This document shows positions 8,128 through 14,523 of a stretch of 14,523 nucleotides of DNA, piece by piece; within the stretch, counting starts at the first letter, position 1, and every line of letters begins with the position of its first letter. The translations under genes were made by a program, and so were the position numbers. Source of the stretch: Desulfobacteraceae bacterium (GTDB lineage: Bacteria; Desulfobacterota; Desulfobacteria; Desulfobacterales; Desulfobacteraceae). Location of the stretch: positions 1 through 14,523 of the forward strand of contig DAOWDR010000697.1 in the NCBI GenBank assembly GCA_030638935.1, read 5' to 3'. Below the pieces are notes generated by a model. It was not told the DNA's origin, made no database searches, and was given only the letters and a program-made list of their open reading frames with translations.

Positions 8128-8367
8128 ATAAAATCCAAATTCTTTATGTCAGATTAACGAAAACGTTTCTGCCTAATAAATATACAAAAAGCTATAAAAA
8201 TGGTTGAATCAGATGCCACCTCCTATCATCAATGATTTAAATCTTGCTGAATATCATTGGCCGATAAAGGCCCGGGGACATTGCAGATATTCCCTATGGA
8301 TAAGCCATAGTAAATCAATTTTCAGGTGTCAAGCCAAAAAACTTAGGTCTAATAAAGAAGAGATGTT
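8128..8367 (-). promoter_or_regulatory. livG upstream region with two candidate promoters and a palindrome
   Basis: This 240-bp gap separates the second ligase from livG. On the minus strand a perfect -35 TTGACA (8327-8332) lies 17 bp from TATGGC (8304-8309, only 3 of 6 matches). That -10 is embedded in a perfect 6-bp inverted repeat CTATGG/CCATAG (8294-8299 and 8305-8310), a plausible operator. Nearer livG, TTCAAC (8203-8208) and TATATT (8179-8184) are 18 bp apart. A short GGCC/GGCC repeat (8259-8272) is too weak to call a terminator, and no U run follows. Consensus matching was by eye, so transcription starts are tentative; read-through from the upstream ligase gene is also possible. Confidence 0.4.
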
Positions 8368-9858
8368 TTAAGAAAAATCTTTCTTTATCTTCACCCGGTC
8401 GATTGAGCCGTCTTCCGTCCTGGGCAATTTGTCAATGAATTCAACGTATCTTGGTTTTTTGTAACCGGCAATCAGGGACCCGGTAAATGCTATCAGATCC
8501 TCTTTTGTCAGTTTGTTTCCGGGGTGAAGGGTGCATACAGCTTTGATACCTTCTCCAAACTTTGGATCAGGCACCCCAAAGACTATAACGTTCTTAACTG
8601 CTCCATGTTGGAGAATGGCTTTTTCCACTTCTGCTGGAAAAACATTTTCCCCCCCTGGTTTGATGAGCTCTTTTTCCGCTTTTCTACCCTTGAAGAATAG
8701 AAAACCGTCGGAATCAATCATTCCGAGATCTCCGGTATGGTGCCACCCTTCCCTGAACGTTATTTTGTTCAATTCAGGTGCATTCCAATACCCTTGAAAA
8801 ACCAGCGGGCCTTTGACAAGGATTTCACCCGTGGTATCAAGGGGTAAACGATTGTCATGGTCATCGGCAATTTGAACGTGGGCAAGCAAAGAAATTTCAC
8901 CTGCCGACCCCGGTCGTCTAAAGTATTCAGAAAAGGAAATAAGGCCTGATGTTTCGGTCTGACCATACATGGTCCAGAATGTGGAGCCTGTTTTGGCCTC
9001 CCATTTTTTTACCGTATCAGGCATTTCAAGTCCTGCCGCAATCTCAAGGCTGGACAGGTCAAAATCTCCTTTTTCAATGACGTCTAAAAGGTGTGATAAT
9101 ATTGGTGGGAAGGAACCTAAAATTGTTACTTTTTGTTCCTGGATAAGATCAATGGTGTGCTGGGGATTAAATTTTTCAAGTATAACATTTTTACCGCCGG
9201 CCATAAGGGTTCCTAAACCTAAATTAACCCCCATTATATGGAACAATGGAAGGATGTTTAAATAGGTTTTGGTCTTATTAAGGCCAAAGGCATGGATAAG
9301 TTGCAGGTTGGACAAGATTATATTTTCCTGGCTCAGTACGGCTCCCCTTGGTTTGCCCTGGACTGCTGCCGTGTGGATGATCACAAAGGGATCATCTGGT
9401 CTGGTTTCAACAGCTTTGGTAAGGGGGGGGGACTGGTACAGGGTAGAAACATTCCCGTCAATGGTGAAACAATGATCCAGGGAATGTGTTGATGCCAGAG
9501 TTTGGGCCTGGTCGGCCATGTCCATGTCACTAATAATCACCGAAGGGGTTGTGTCTTCAATGATATGGGACACTTCATCCGGGCTTAACCGCCTGTTGAT
9601 CAGAACCAGACAGAGGTTCAGGGCGGATGCCGCTCCAAAAAGATGGAAAAAAAACGGATGGTTGTAGCTTAAGATGGCGATCCTTGAGCCGGGTTCAAGA
9701 TTGAGACCTGATATGCCTTTTGCAAGGCGACATGTTTGTTCAAAGAGGTCTGAATAGGATATGTCTTCTTTGTTCCAATGAATGGCACACTGGTCGTGGT
9801 TTAACAGACCATTTTTTTCATAGATGTCAAAAAAGCTTAAATTATACAGACTGTTCAT
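8368..9858 (-). CDS. AMP-dependent acyl-CoA synthetase/ligase family protein with atypical P-loop
   Basis: A 496-residue class I adenylate-forming protein, similar in size to medium-chain or aromatic acyl-CoA ligases. Present: YGQTETSG from residue 298, HTGDLG at 374-379, and the hinge segment 391-408 containing GRKAEKE and PGGENVFP. Unusual: the phosphate-binding loop reads TAAVQGKPRG at 163-172 instead of TSGTTGxPKG, and the C-terminal catalytic-lysine motif reads PRTEDGSIDR, so the usual lysine after glycine is serine 485. I have an impression that a ligase subfamily with TAA-type P-loops exists, so this may be a natural variant rather than decay; the frame is intact. Whether it makes a CoA thioester, only an acyl-adenylate, or is inactive is open. 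The ATG has GGGAG nine bases upstream. It lies between the large kinase gene and the transporter operon, on the same strand as both. Confidence 0.88.
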   Translation of the reverse strand: MNSLYNLSFFDIYEKNGLLNHDQCAIHWNKEDISYSDLFEQTCRLAKGISGLNLEPGSRIAILSYNHPFFFHLFGAASALNLCLVLINRRLSPDEVSHIIEDTTPSVIISDMDMADQAQTLASTHSLDHCFTIDGNVSTLYQSPPLTKAVETRPDDPFVIIHTAAVQGKPRGAVLSQENIILSNLQLIHAFGLNKTKTYLNILPLFHIMGVNLGLGTLMAGGKNVILEKFNPQHTIDLIQEQKVTILGSFPPILSHLLDVIEKGDFDLSSLEIAAGLEMPDTVKKWEAKTGSTFWTMYGQTETSGLISFSEYFRRPGSAGEISLLAHVQIADDHDNRLPLDTTGEILVKGPLVFQGYWNAPELNKITFREGWHHTGDLGMIDSDGFLFFKGRKAEKELIKPGGENVFPAEVEKAILQHGAVKNVIVFGVPDPKFGEGIKAVCTLHPGNKLTKEDLIAFTGSLIAGYKKPRYVEFIDKLPRTEDGSIDRVKIKKDFS

Positions 9859-9973
9859 GAACCATTACTCCCGATAAAAAAATACAGATTAAAAGGTTTA
9901 TGTATGTCCAGGGCATTATGCTTCCAGGTCAGCAAACAAATCAGAACGAGCGCTCAGTCTCAGCATGTCTTCA

Positions 9974-10003
9974 GTAATAATTCAATTTGTTCAGGTTTGT
10001 CAA
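9974..10003 (-). promoter_or_regulatory. Candidate sigma-70 promoter for the second ligase
   Basis: In the 173-bp gap after the kinase gene, a perfect TTGACA (9998-10003, minus strand) is followed after 18 bp by TATTAC (9974-9979, 4 of 6 matches). It would give a leader of about 110 bases before the ligase ATG. The rest of the gap shows a run of nine T on the plus strand (10008-10016) and no gene. Confidence 0.4.
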
Positions 10004-10031
10004 AGACTTTTTTTTTATTCCTAATTTATTT

Positions 10032-12365
10032 CTATTGTTCATTTGGGAAGAACACCGAAAATATGGTGTGGCCTGAATTTAGACAATCTTCCTGACAGGT
10101 GCAAAATTGGCATTTAAGGATATCTCCCGGGCAGGTTTCTCCCTTGTTCTCCAAAAGAAAACAACACCGCTTGGATTCAATTTTAATGGTAAATCCCAGG
10201 CGGTCTGAAAAAAGTTTCATTCGCAGAAGATCGGCTCCTTTCCCGCCGGCATTGAAATCAAAGGGGGTTTTGGTGGAATAGAGCAGGGTTTCCTGGGTGG
10301 AGAAAAATCCTTCAAAAATCCGTTTCTGGTCATCTTTTTCAATGCCCACACCAAAATCATGAACCCTAAAAAGGATTCCCTTATCTTGATTACGGGCGGA
10401 TATGTCGATGCGGCCCTGGTCCGGTGTGTTTTCAATGGCATTTTTAATCAGTCCCCCCATGACCTTGTTTAACACCTCCGGCGGTATCAGGAGAGGGGGC
10501 AGTTCCTCCTGGATGTCAATGTTTATCTGGATTCGCCTGAAATGAAACCCAGGTTCCATCCCATGGTAGAGATCCTGCAACACCTTTGAAAAGTCGATGG
10601 TTTTAAGGTGCAAAGATCTGTGGCCAAATTCTTTATCAATGAGTTCCCGGACTGAGTCGCTTAAATTGTGAGGATCGAAATCATCTTCATGCAGGCATTG
10701 CTCGATAAGGGTTTCCAGTTTATCCTGGCATGTCTCCAGCATTTTGAGAAGTATCAGTCTGGCGTTATATGTTTTGTTTTCCATTATATCCGCCACCTCA
10801 TCCTGGATATCCACGATGCGGGCCAGGTTTCTGTCAATCCGGTTTAAGGTGGTATCCATTTTGACATTGGGAAGGTTGGCAAGTTTTTTTCTTAAGATCT
10901 GTAAAGAACCTGTGAGGATGGCCACCGGAGTTTTCAGCTCGTGGGACAGATGGTTGATGGCTTTGCCCTTTGCCCGGTTCAGGGATGCCACATCCCGGTA
11001 AGCATCTTTCAGTGCATCGGAAAACCGGGCATTTTCAATTGAGATGGCAGCGGTTCCGCCAATCATGGTCATCAGCTCCATATCATTGTCATCAAAGAGG
11101 TTCTGTTTTTTATTAATGGCACAGAGAACGCCGATGATACGGCCATCGCTTCTAATGGGAACCCCCATGATACTCCGGGTTTGATACCCAAGTTTCTTGT
11201 CCCGTTCCATATAGGATTTCAATGAGGCCTCGGCATTGTTCATCAGAACTGCCTGGCCTGTTTTTATGACCTTCCCGGCAAAGACCTCGTCCAGGGTGAA
11301 TCTTATTTCCTTGGCCCTCTCTTCCGTGTCTGAATCATCATAGGATGCCCCCAGAAAAAAAAGATCTTCTTTTATCTCATCATAGAGCAGCACAACAGCA
11401 CCTTCGGTGTTTAAAAGATTCTTGACCTCTTTTGTAAGATAGTTCATCAACTCTTCTAAGTCTGTATATTCCGGCAGGGCCGCAGAAATTCTCATGATGG
11501 TCTTGTTGTTGGCGGCCAGTCTTTTTTCTTCCGTGATATTTCTTAAAATGACAAAGTTCTCTATTTTGTTTTCCTTGAACCGGGTATGGGAAGCAGCCCA
11601 GATCACCACATCCAGGATTCTGCCCTCCTTGGTCATCCTCTGGGTTTCATACCGGCCAAGCTGCTTGTCTTCTTTGAGCTGGGTCAGGATATCATGGGTT
11701 TCTGCCCTAAGGGATTTGGGAACAAAGGGGAGTAGCTTGCCAAAAAGTTCCTCCAGGGTCCAGCCGAAGGTTGTCGTAAATGCTGGGTTTACATAGGAGA
11801 CCAGCCCATTATCGTCATAAACGATAATAGGGTAGGGGATAAATTCCAGGATTTCCCTGTAGATCCTATAGAGTTCATTAATTTTTCGTTCCTGGATTTT
11901 TTCTTCGGTCACATCCTGGAGGGTCTCAACGGCGCCTGCAATTTTTCCCTCACTGTCTGTAAAGGGTGCAGCAGTGAAAAACAGCCATTTGCCTTCCGGT
12001 GGAAGATCAGGAAAAAAATCAGTGGCGGCAAACAGTTCATTACTGGAAATGGCAAGGTCATATCTGAATTGGTAATGTTCTAAAATATCCCAATCGGAAG
12101 ATTTGTCAATCATCAGGTCGGCCATGACCGGCCTCTTGTTTGAGTAAAAGGCCTTCCATTGGAAATCGGTCCCCACCATTTTTTTGGACTTAAGTCCTGT
12201 CAGCTTTTCAAGGGCTTCGTTAAAATGGGAGATTTTATGGTCCTTGTCCAGGACAAAAATGGGAATCGGAGCCTTGAATATAATCTTGTTCAGTGTCTGG
12301 TTCTCTTCTTCCAGCACTTTGATTCTTTTTTTCAGTGCATGGGTTTCATTAGTATCATAACTCAT
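10032..12365 (-). CDS. Soluble PAS-PAS-GAF sensor histidine kinase with cysteine-rich C-terminal insert
   Basis: A 777-residue kinase with no membrane segment, so a cytosolic sensor. Residues 8-28 look like a short coiled coil; PAS 1 spans about 29-155 with a WKAFYSNKRPVMADL segment, PAS 2 about 166-282, GAF about 300-445. HisKA has HLSHELKTP with phospho-acceptor H475. The ATPase domain shows KNAIENT (N642, N646), DFGVGI at 670-675, RIFEGFFST at 682-690, and GGKGADLL in place of the usual GLGL lid. Between H475 and the N box are about 167 residues, longer than normal, with a helical insert. Near the end, residues 734-761 contain seven cysteines (734, 735, 745, 752, 755, 757, 761), possibly binding zinc or an Fe-S cluster. 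ATG 12365 is supported by GGAG five bases upstream; an in-frame extension to 12569 would run through the divergent promoter and gene. Probable partners are the two receiver proteins here, but unproven. Confidence 0.92.
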   Translation of the reverse strand: MSYDTNETHALKKRIKVLEEENQTLNKIIFKAPIPIFVLDKDHKISHFNEALEKLTGLKSKKMVGTDFQWKAFYSNKRPVMADLMIDKSSDWDILEHYQFRYDLAISSNELFAATDFFPDLPPEGKWLFFTAAPFTDSEGKIAGAVETLQDVTEEKIQERKINELYRIYREILEFIPYPIIVYDDNGLVSYVNPAFTTTFGWTLEELFGKLLPFVPKSLRAETHDILTQLKEDKQLGRYETQRMTKEGRILDVVIWAASHTRFKENKIENFVILRNITEEKRLAANNKTIMRISAALPEYTDLEELMNYLTKEVKNLLNTEGAVVLLYDEIKEDLFFLGASYDDSDTEERAKEIRFTLDEVFAGKVIKTGQAVLMNNAEASLKSYMERDKKLGYQTRSIMGVPIRSDGRIIGVLCAINKKQNLFDDNDMELMTMIGGTAAISIENARFSDALKDAYRDVASLNRAKGKAINHLSHELKTPVAILTGSLQILRKKLANLPNVKMDTTLNRIDRNLARIVDIQDEVADIMENKTYNARLILLKMLETCQDKLETLIEQCLHEDDFDPHNLSDSVRELIDKEFGHRSLHLKTIDFSKVLQDLYHGMEPGFHFRRIQINIDIQEELPPLLIPPEVLNKVMGGLIKNAIENTPDQGRIDISARNQDKGILFRVHDFGVGIEKDDQKRIFEGFFSTQETLLYSTKTPFDFNAGGKGADLLRMKLFSDRLGFTIKIESKRCCFLLENKGETCPGDILKCQFCTCQEDCLNSGHTIFSVFFPNEQ

Positions 12366-12370
12366 AAAAA

Positions 12371-12374
12371 CTCC
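12371..12374 (-). promoter_or_regulatory. Ribosome-binding site fixing the large kinase start
   Basis: GGAG on the minus strand lies five bases before ATG 12365. It favours the 777-residue kinase over a version 68 residues longer whose extra part has no domain character and overlaps the divergent small-kinase gene. Confidence 0.7.
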
Positions 12375-12520
12375 AAAAGACTTTACAAGATTAAAGTATC
12401 CCCGTATAACAATTGAGGATTTGAGCGTTCTTAAATGGGGGCCAATGCCAGCATGAAGCCGTTTGCAACAATTGTCATCATATAAAATCATTGATCTAAA
12501 TTGCAAGGATTTTAAGAAGT
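12375..12520. promoter_or_regulatory. Divergent kinase promoter region
   Basis: This region separates the two oppositely oriented kinase genes. For the plus gene, TTGTCA (12472-12477) and TCTAAA (12495-12500) are 17 bp apart. For the minus gene, TTGCAA (12501-12506) and TATATG (12479-12484) are 16 bp apart, so the two candidate promoters would overlap. The 8-mer AACAATTG, with a palindromic CAATTG core, occurs twice (12408-12415 and 12467-12474), 59 bp apart centre to centre. All are weak by-eye matches. Confidence 0.3.
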
Positions 12521-12530
12521 GGAGAAAAAT

Positions 12531-13271
12531 ATGCCTAACACCACGATTAAGACTGAAATTCTGATTCACGATCTTAAGGTGCCTATTTCCGTTATTGATG
12601 CCGGAGCAAAATCCCTTTTGAACCGTCAGGATTCCTATGGTCCGCTAACGGAAAAGCAGATCAAGGTGTTAAAGCGGATTATCCGGAATACCCTGACCAC
12701 CCAGCGGCTTGTTAATGATGTTCTGGAACTAGGCAGGTCCAGGGAAGGGGTGATGATAACCTCTGATTTTAGTGTTTCTTCCCTTGTGATTGCGGTGCTG
12801 GTGGAAATTTTTGACCTGTCAGATCCCGGGATTGCCGATTTAATCCGGAAGGTGGAATCCTATGCTGAGCTTGAACAGGTGCTGGACCCCGCAGGCGTCA
12901 GGCTCAGATTGGACAAAAAGATGTGGAAAACCGTTGTCCATCTGGATGCTGCCAAGGTGAAGCAGATATTAAGAAATCTTGTGACCAATGCTTTTAAGCA
13001 CCGTGCTTGTCTGGTGGAAATTTTTGGTAGCATTGAAGAAAAGCAGATGATCTTAAAGGTAGGGGATGATGGCCGGGGTATACCCACGGCAAATCACCAA
13101 CGGATTTTTGAAACCTATTTTACCACCGGTGGATCCATTGAAACTGCCATTGAAAGTCATGGGTTAGGCCTTGCCGGTGTCATGGTGCTGCTTAAGGATA
13201 TGGGTGGGGGACTCATCCTTGAGTCCGACGACGGAAAAGGGGCTGAGTTTATCGTGACCATCCCATTGTAA
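12531..13271 (+). CDS. Small sensor-less histidine kinase
   Basis: A 246-residue protein that is essentially only a kinase core. The H box is near the N-terminus, IHDLKVP with H13 as likely phospho-acceptor. The ATPase domain has the N box RNLVTNAFKH with N153, DDGRGIP at 179-185, RIFETYFT at 191-198, and HGLGLAG at 210-216; the ending FIVTIPL is the usual last strand. No PAS, GAF, HAMP, transmembrane or receiver domain precedes it, so it must receive its signal through a partner or act as a phosphotransfer or phosphatase partner. I chose ATG 12531, with GGAG six bases upstream, over GTG 12519. It is the only complete plus-strand gene here, divergent from the large kinase and convergent with the receiver gene, 25 AT-rich bases away. 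Pairing with that receiver is likely by position. Confidence 0.88.
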   Translation: MPNTTIKTEILIHDLKVPISVIDAGAKSLLNRQDSYGPLTEKQIKVLKRIIRNTLTTQRLVNDVLELGRSREGVMITSDFSVSSLVIAVLVEIFDLSDPGIADLIRKVESYAELEQVLDPAGVRLRLDKKMWKTVVHLDAAKVKQILRNLVTNAFKHRACLVEIFGSIEEKQMILKVGDDGRGIPTANHQRIFETYFTTGGSIETAIESHGLGLAGVMVLLKDMGGGLILESDDGKGAEFIVTIPL

Positions 13272-13296
13272 AAATATAAAGTTATAATCAATAAAA

Positions 13297-13818
13297 TTAA
13301 AATTTTTGAATATCATTCCGGGACGCCATCTGCTTATCGTCAAATTCATCCCAAAATGCCTGGTCACTTTTTCGCCATCCTTCTCCAAACAGCTTGTCAA
13401 ATATGGGTTTTAGCAATGAAAACCAGGTGACATGGGCTTTTTTCCCCTGTTGTCTTGCTGCGAGCACATCTGCCACAAACAGAGAAATATCCACCAGTTT
13501 GTCCTTGGGCACATAGGCATCTGCCCCCTGTTCAATGGATAATTTGAGGTTGTCCGGGGTCAGTGCATGGGCAGTGAGCATGATTGAGGGGATACCCAGT
13601 TTGTGGGTGATTTTCAGGAGTGAATGGCCCCGCACACCCATGATGTCCAGAATGGCTGCATCATAGGTGTTGTTTTTAAGGCAGGTAACCGCAGCTTCAA
13701 AGGAGGATGCGGAATCTGTTTTGCAGTAATAAAGCAGCTCTTCAAGGGTCTCAAGGATGTCTGGTTCATCGTCCACCAAAAGTATCCTTTTGTCTTTAAG
13801 AATGTGCTGATGGTCCAT
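13297..13818 (-). CDS. Receiver-domain protein with the same C-terminal tail as the Usp-REC fusion
   Basis: A 173-residue response regulator. Residues 11-125 form the receiver: acidic D16/D17, phospho-acceptor D58 within AILDIMG, T82 and K105. No DNA-binding domain follows. Residues 132-161 repeat the tail seen in the Usp-REC protein (WFS, LKP, FDK, GWR, FW, FDD). From the start of the receiver to that tail the two proteins align without gaps over 152 residues, with 90 identities by my hand count (59%). I place the start at ATG 13818, because GGGGG sits five bases upstream; a longer in-frame ATG at 13845 has no comparable site. It begins 55 bp after the alpha-oxoamine synthase stop and might share its transcript. 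It may be phosphorylated by the convergent small kinase or the large kinase. Confidence 0.9.
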   Translation of the reverse strand: MDHQHILKDKRILLVDDEPDILETLEELLYYCKTDSASSFEAAVTCLKNNTYDAAILDIMGVRGHSLLKITHKLGIPSIMLTAHALTPDNLKLSIEQGADAYVPKDKLVDISLFVADVLAARQQGKKAHVTWFSLLKPIFDKLFGEGWRKSDQAFWDEFDDKQMASRNDIQKF

Positions 13819-13823
13819 TCTTT

Positions 13824-13830
13824 CCCCCTT
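13824..13830 (-). promoter_or_regulatory. Ribosome-binding site fixing the receiver start
   Basis: AAGGGGG on the minus strand lies five bases before ATG 13818 and supports the 173-residue product instead of one starting nine codons earlier. Confidence 0.65.
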
Positions 13831-13873
13831 GTTAAGATATGGCATGCCTGGTTAGGTTTAGCCCTGGTGTATT

Positions 13874-14523
13874 TTAAAATTTTTCCAATAATTTAATAAC
13901 AGAATCAATATCTGCCCTTGTATGGGCGGCATTGATCTGGAACCGTATGGTTTCATCCCCCCTGGGCACAACGGGAAAGGTCAGGCCCACCACCAGGACC
14001 CCATTGTCATATAAGTATTTTACAAGGGCATGGGTTTTAGCGGTATCCCGGACCATGAGGGGGACCACGGGATGGGGGCCGGGAATAGATTCCAGGCCTA
14101 AGCTGTCAAGCCCCTGCCTGAACTGGGCAGTTCTTTCTTTTAAGTGCTTCAACAATACCAGCCCTTCCTGGGAATCGCAGATGTCCAGGGCTTTTACAGC
14201 TGCAGCACAGTCGGCCACACTCAGGGGGTTGGTGTAAATGTAGGTGTCTGCCTTTTGTCGTATTGATTCAACCAGTATCTGGCTTCCGGCAATAAAGCCG
14301 CCATTGACCCCAAACGCCTTACCAAAGGTTCCCACGATAATATCAGGAACAGCACCACAATAATCCTGGGTCCCCCTTCCTTTCTCCCCATAGGCACCCA
14401 TGCCGTGGGAATCATCCACCACCGTGATCACCCCGTCCGTGAATTTGTCATCATAGGAGGTGCAGATCTCCACAATTTTATCAATGGGCGCATGGTCCCC
14501 CCGCATGCTGAAAATACCGTCAA
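13874..14523 (-). CDS. PLP-dependent alpha-oxoamine synthase (Kbl/BioF family), partial
   Basis: The gene runs out of the right edge; 215 residues of the C-terminal part are present from an expected family length near 390-400. The visible part begins with DGIFSMRGD, the 'DGVFSMDGD'-like segment of the family. VVDDSHGMG (fragment residues 34-42) carries the aspartate that contacts the pyridoxal nitrogen and the following histidine, and GTFGKAFG (64-71) carries the probable Schiff-base lysine at fragment residue 68. The family condenses an amino acid with an acyl-CoA: glycine with acetyl-CoA (2-amino-3-ketobutyrate CoA ligase, Kbl) or alanine with pimeloyl thioester (BioF). The fragment lacks enough for me to decide between them; no biotin or threonine dehydrogenase gene is visible as a neighbour. 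The stop lies 55 bp upstream of the receiver gene on the same strand. Confidence 0.88.
   Translation of the reverse strand, partial: DGIFSMRGDHAPIDKIVEICTSYDDKFTDGVITVVDDSHGMGAYGEKGRGTQDYCGAVPDIIVGTFGKAFGVNGGFIAGSQILVESIRQKADTYIYTNPLSVADCAAAVKALDICDSQEGLVLLKHLKERTAQFRQGLDSLGLESIPGPHPVVPLMVRDTAKTHALVKYLYDNGVLVVGLTFPVVPRGDETIRFQINAAHTRADIDSVIKLLEKF

Noticed and set aside
8259..8272. GGCC-gataaa-GGCC hairpin as terminator of the second ligase.
   Set aside because: The stem is only four base pairs and is not followed by a U run on the minus strand.
10008..10016. Run of nine T as a possible intrinsic terminator.
   Set aside because: It is a T run only on the plus strand, where no gene ends, and no stable GC-rich stem precedes it; on the transcribed minus strand it is a run of A.
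9904..10095. Small plus-strand open frame of 63 codons in the gap after the ligase.
   Set aside because: No Shine-Dalgarno at a useful distance, low-complexity composition, and it runs into the 3' end of the kinase gene on the opposite strand.
12366..12569. N-terminal extension of the large kinase by 68 residues, to 12569.
   Set aside because: It has no recognisable domain, lacks a supporting ribosome-binding site, crosses the divergent promoter region and overlaps the start of the plus-strand kinase gene; ATG 12365 has a well-placed GGAG.

Overview
This 14.5 kb window looks like chromosome from a sulfate-reducing, anaerobic degrader of the Desulfobacterales type (Desulfobacula, Desulfobacter or Desulfotignum-like). 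That assignment is an inference from three things: a branched-chain-amino-acid-type ABC transporter operon with an acyl-CoA ligase inserted in it, a soluble PAS/GAF histidine kinase with a cysteine-rich C-terminus, and moderate G+C. Every gene except the first and the small kinase at 12531 is on the minus strand. No tRNA, rRNA, CRISPR array, insertion sequence or phage gene was found.

Layout. (1) 1-252 (+): the C-terminal end of an M24-family (Xaa-Pro-type) metallopeptidase, entering from the left. (2) 8127-270 (-): a seven-gene run in the order livG, acyl-CoA ligase, livH, livM, livK, livF, and a universal-stress-protein/receiver fusion. Genes overlap or lie a few bases apart, except for 61 bp before livK and a structured 148-bp gap between livK and livF. 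(3) 9858-8368 (-): a second adenylate-forming ligase, 240 bp upstream of livG, with a non-canonical P-loop. (4) 12365-10032 (-): a 777-residue soluble histidine kinase (PAS-PAS-GAF-HisKA-HATPase) with a seven-cysteine insert near its end. (5) 12531-13271 (+): a small histidine kinase with no sensor domain, divergent from the large one. (6) 13818-13297 (-): a receiver protein convergent with the small kinase. (7) 14523-13874 (-): the C-terminal two-thirds or so of a PLP-dependent alpha-oxoamine synthase (Kbl/BioF family), leaving the window on the right.

How the parts may work together. The transporter probably imports a carboxylic acid, a branched or aromatic acid or a fatty acid rather than necessarily an amino acid, and the ligase in the operon would trap it as a CoA thioester. 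The second ligase may extend the substrate range. The most unusual feature is the signalling layer. The last gene of the transporter operon is a Usp-REC fusion whose receiver domain and roughly 30-residue C-terminal tail are repeated almost without gaps (about 59% identical over 152 residues, counted by hand) in the stand-alone receiver 12 kb away. Two soluble kinases and no DNA-binding output domain lie between them. I infer a phosphorelay-like or protein-protein signalling module tied to uptake of this substrate, with the shared tail as a possible undescribed output element. Function and partners are not proven by sequence.
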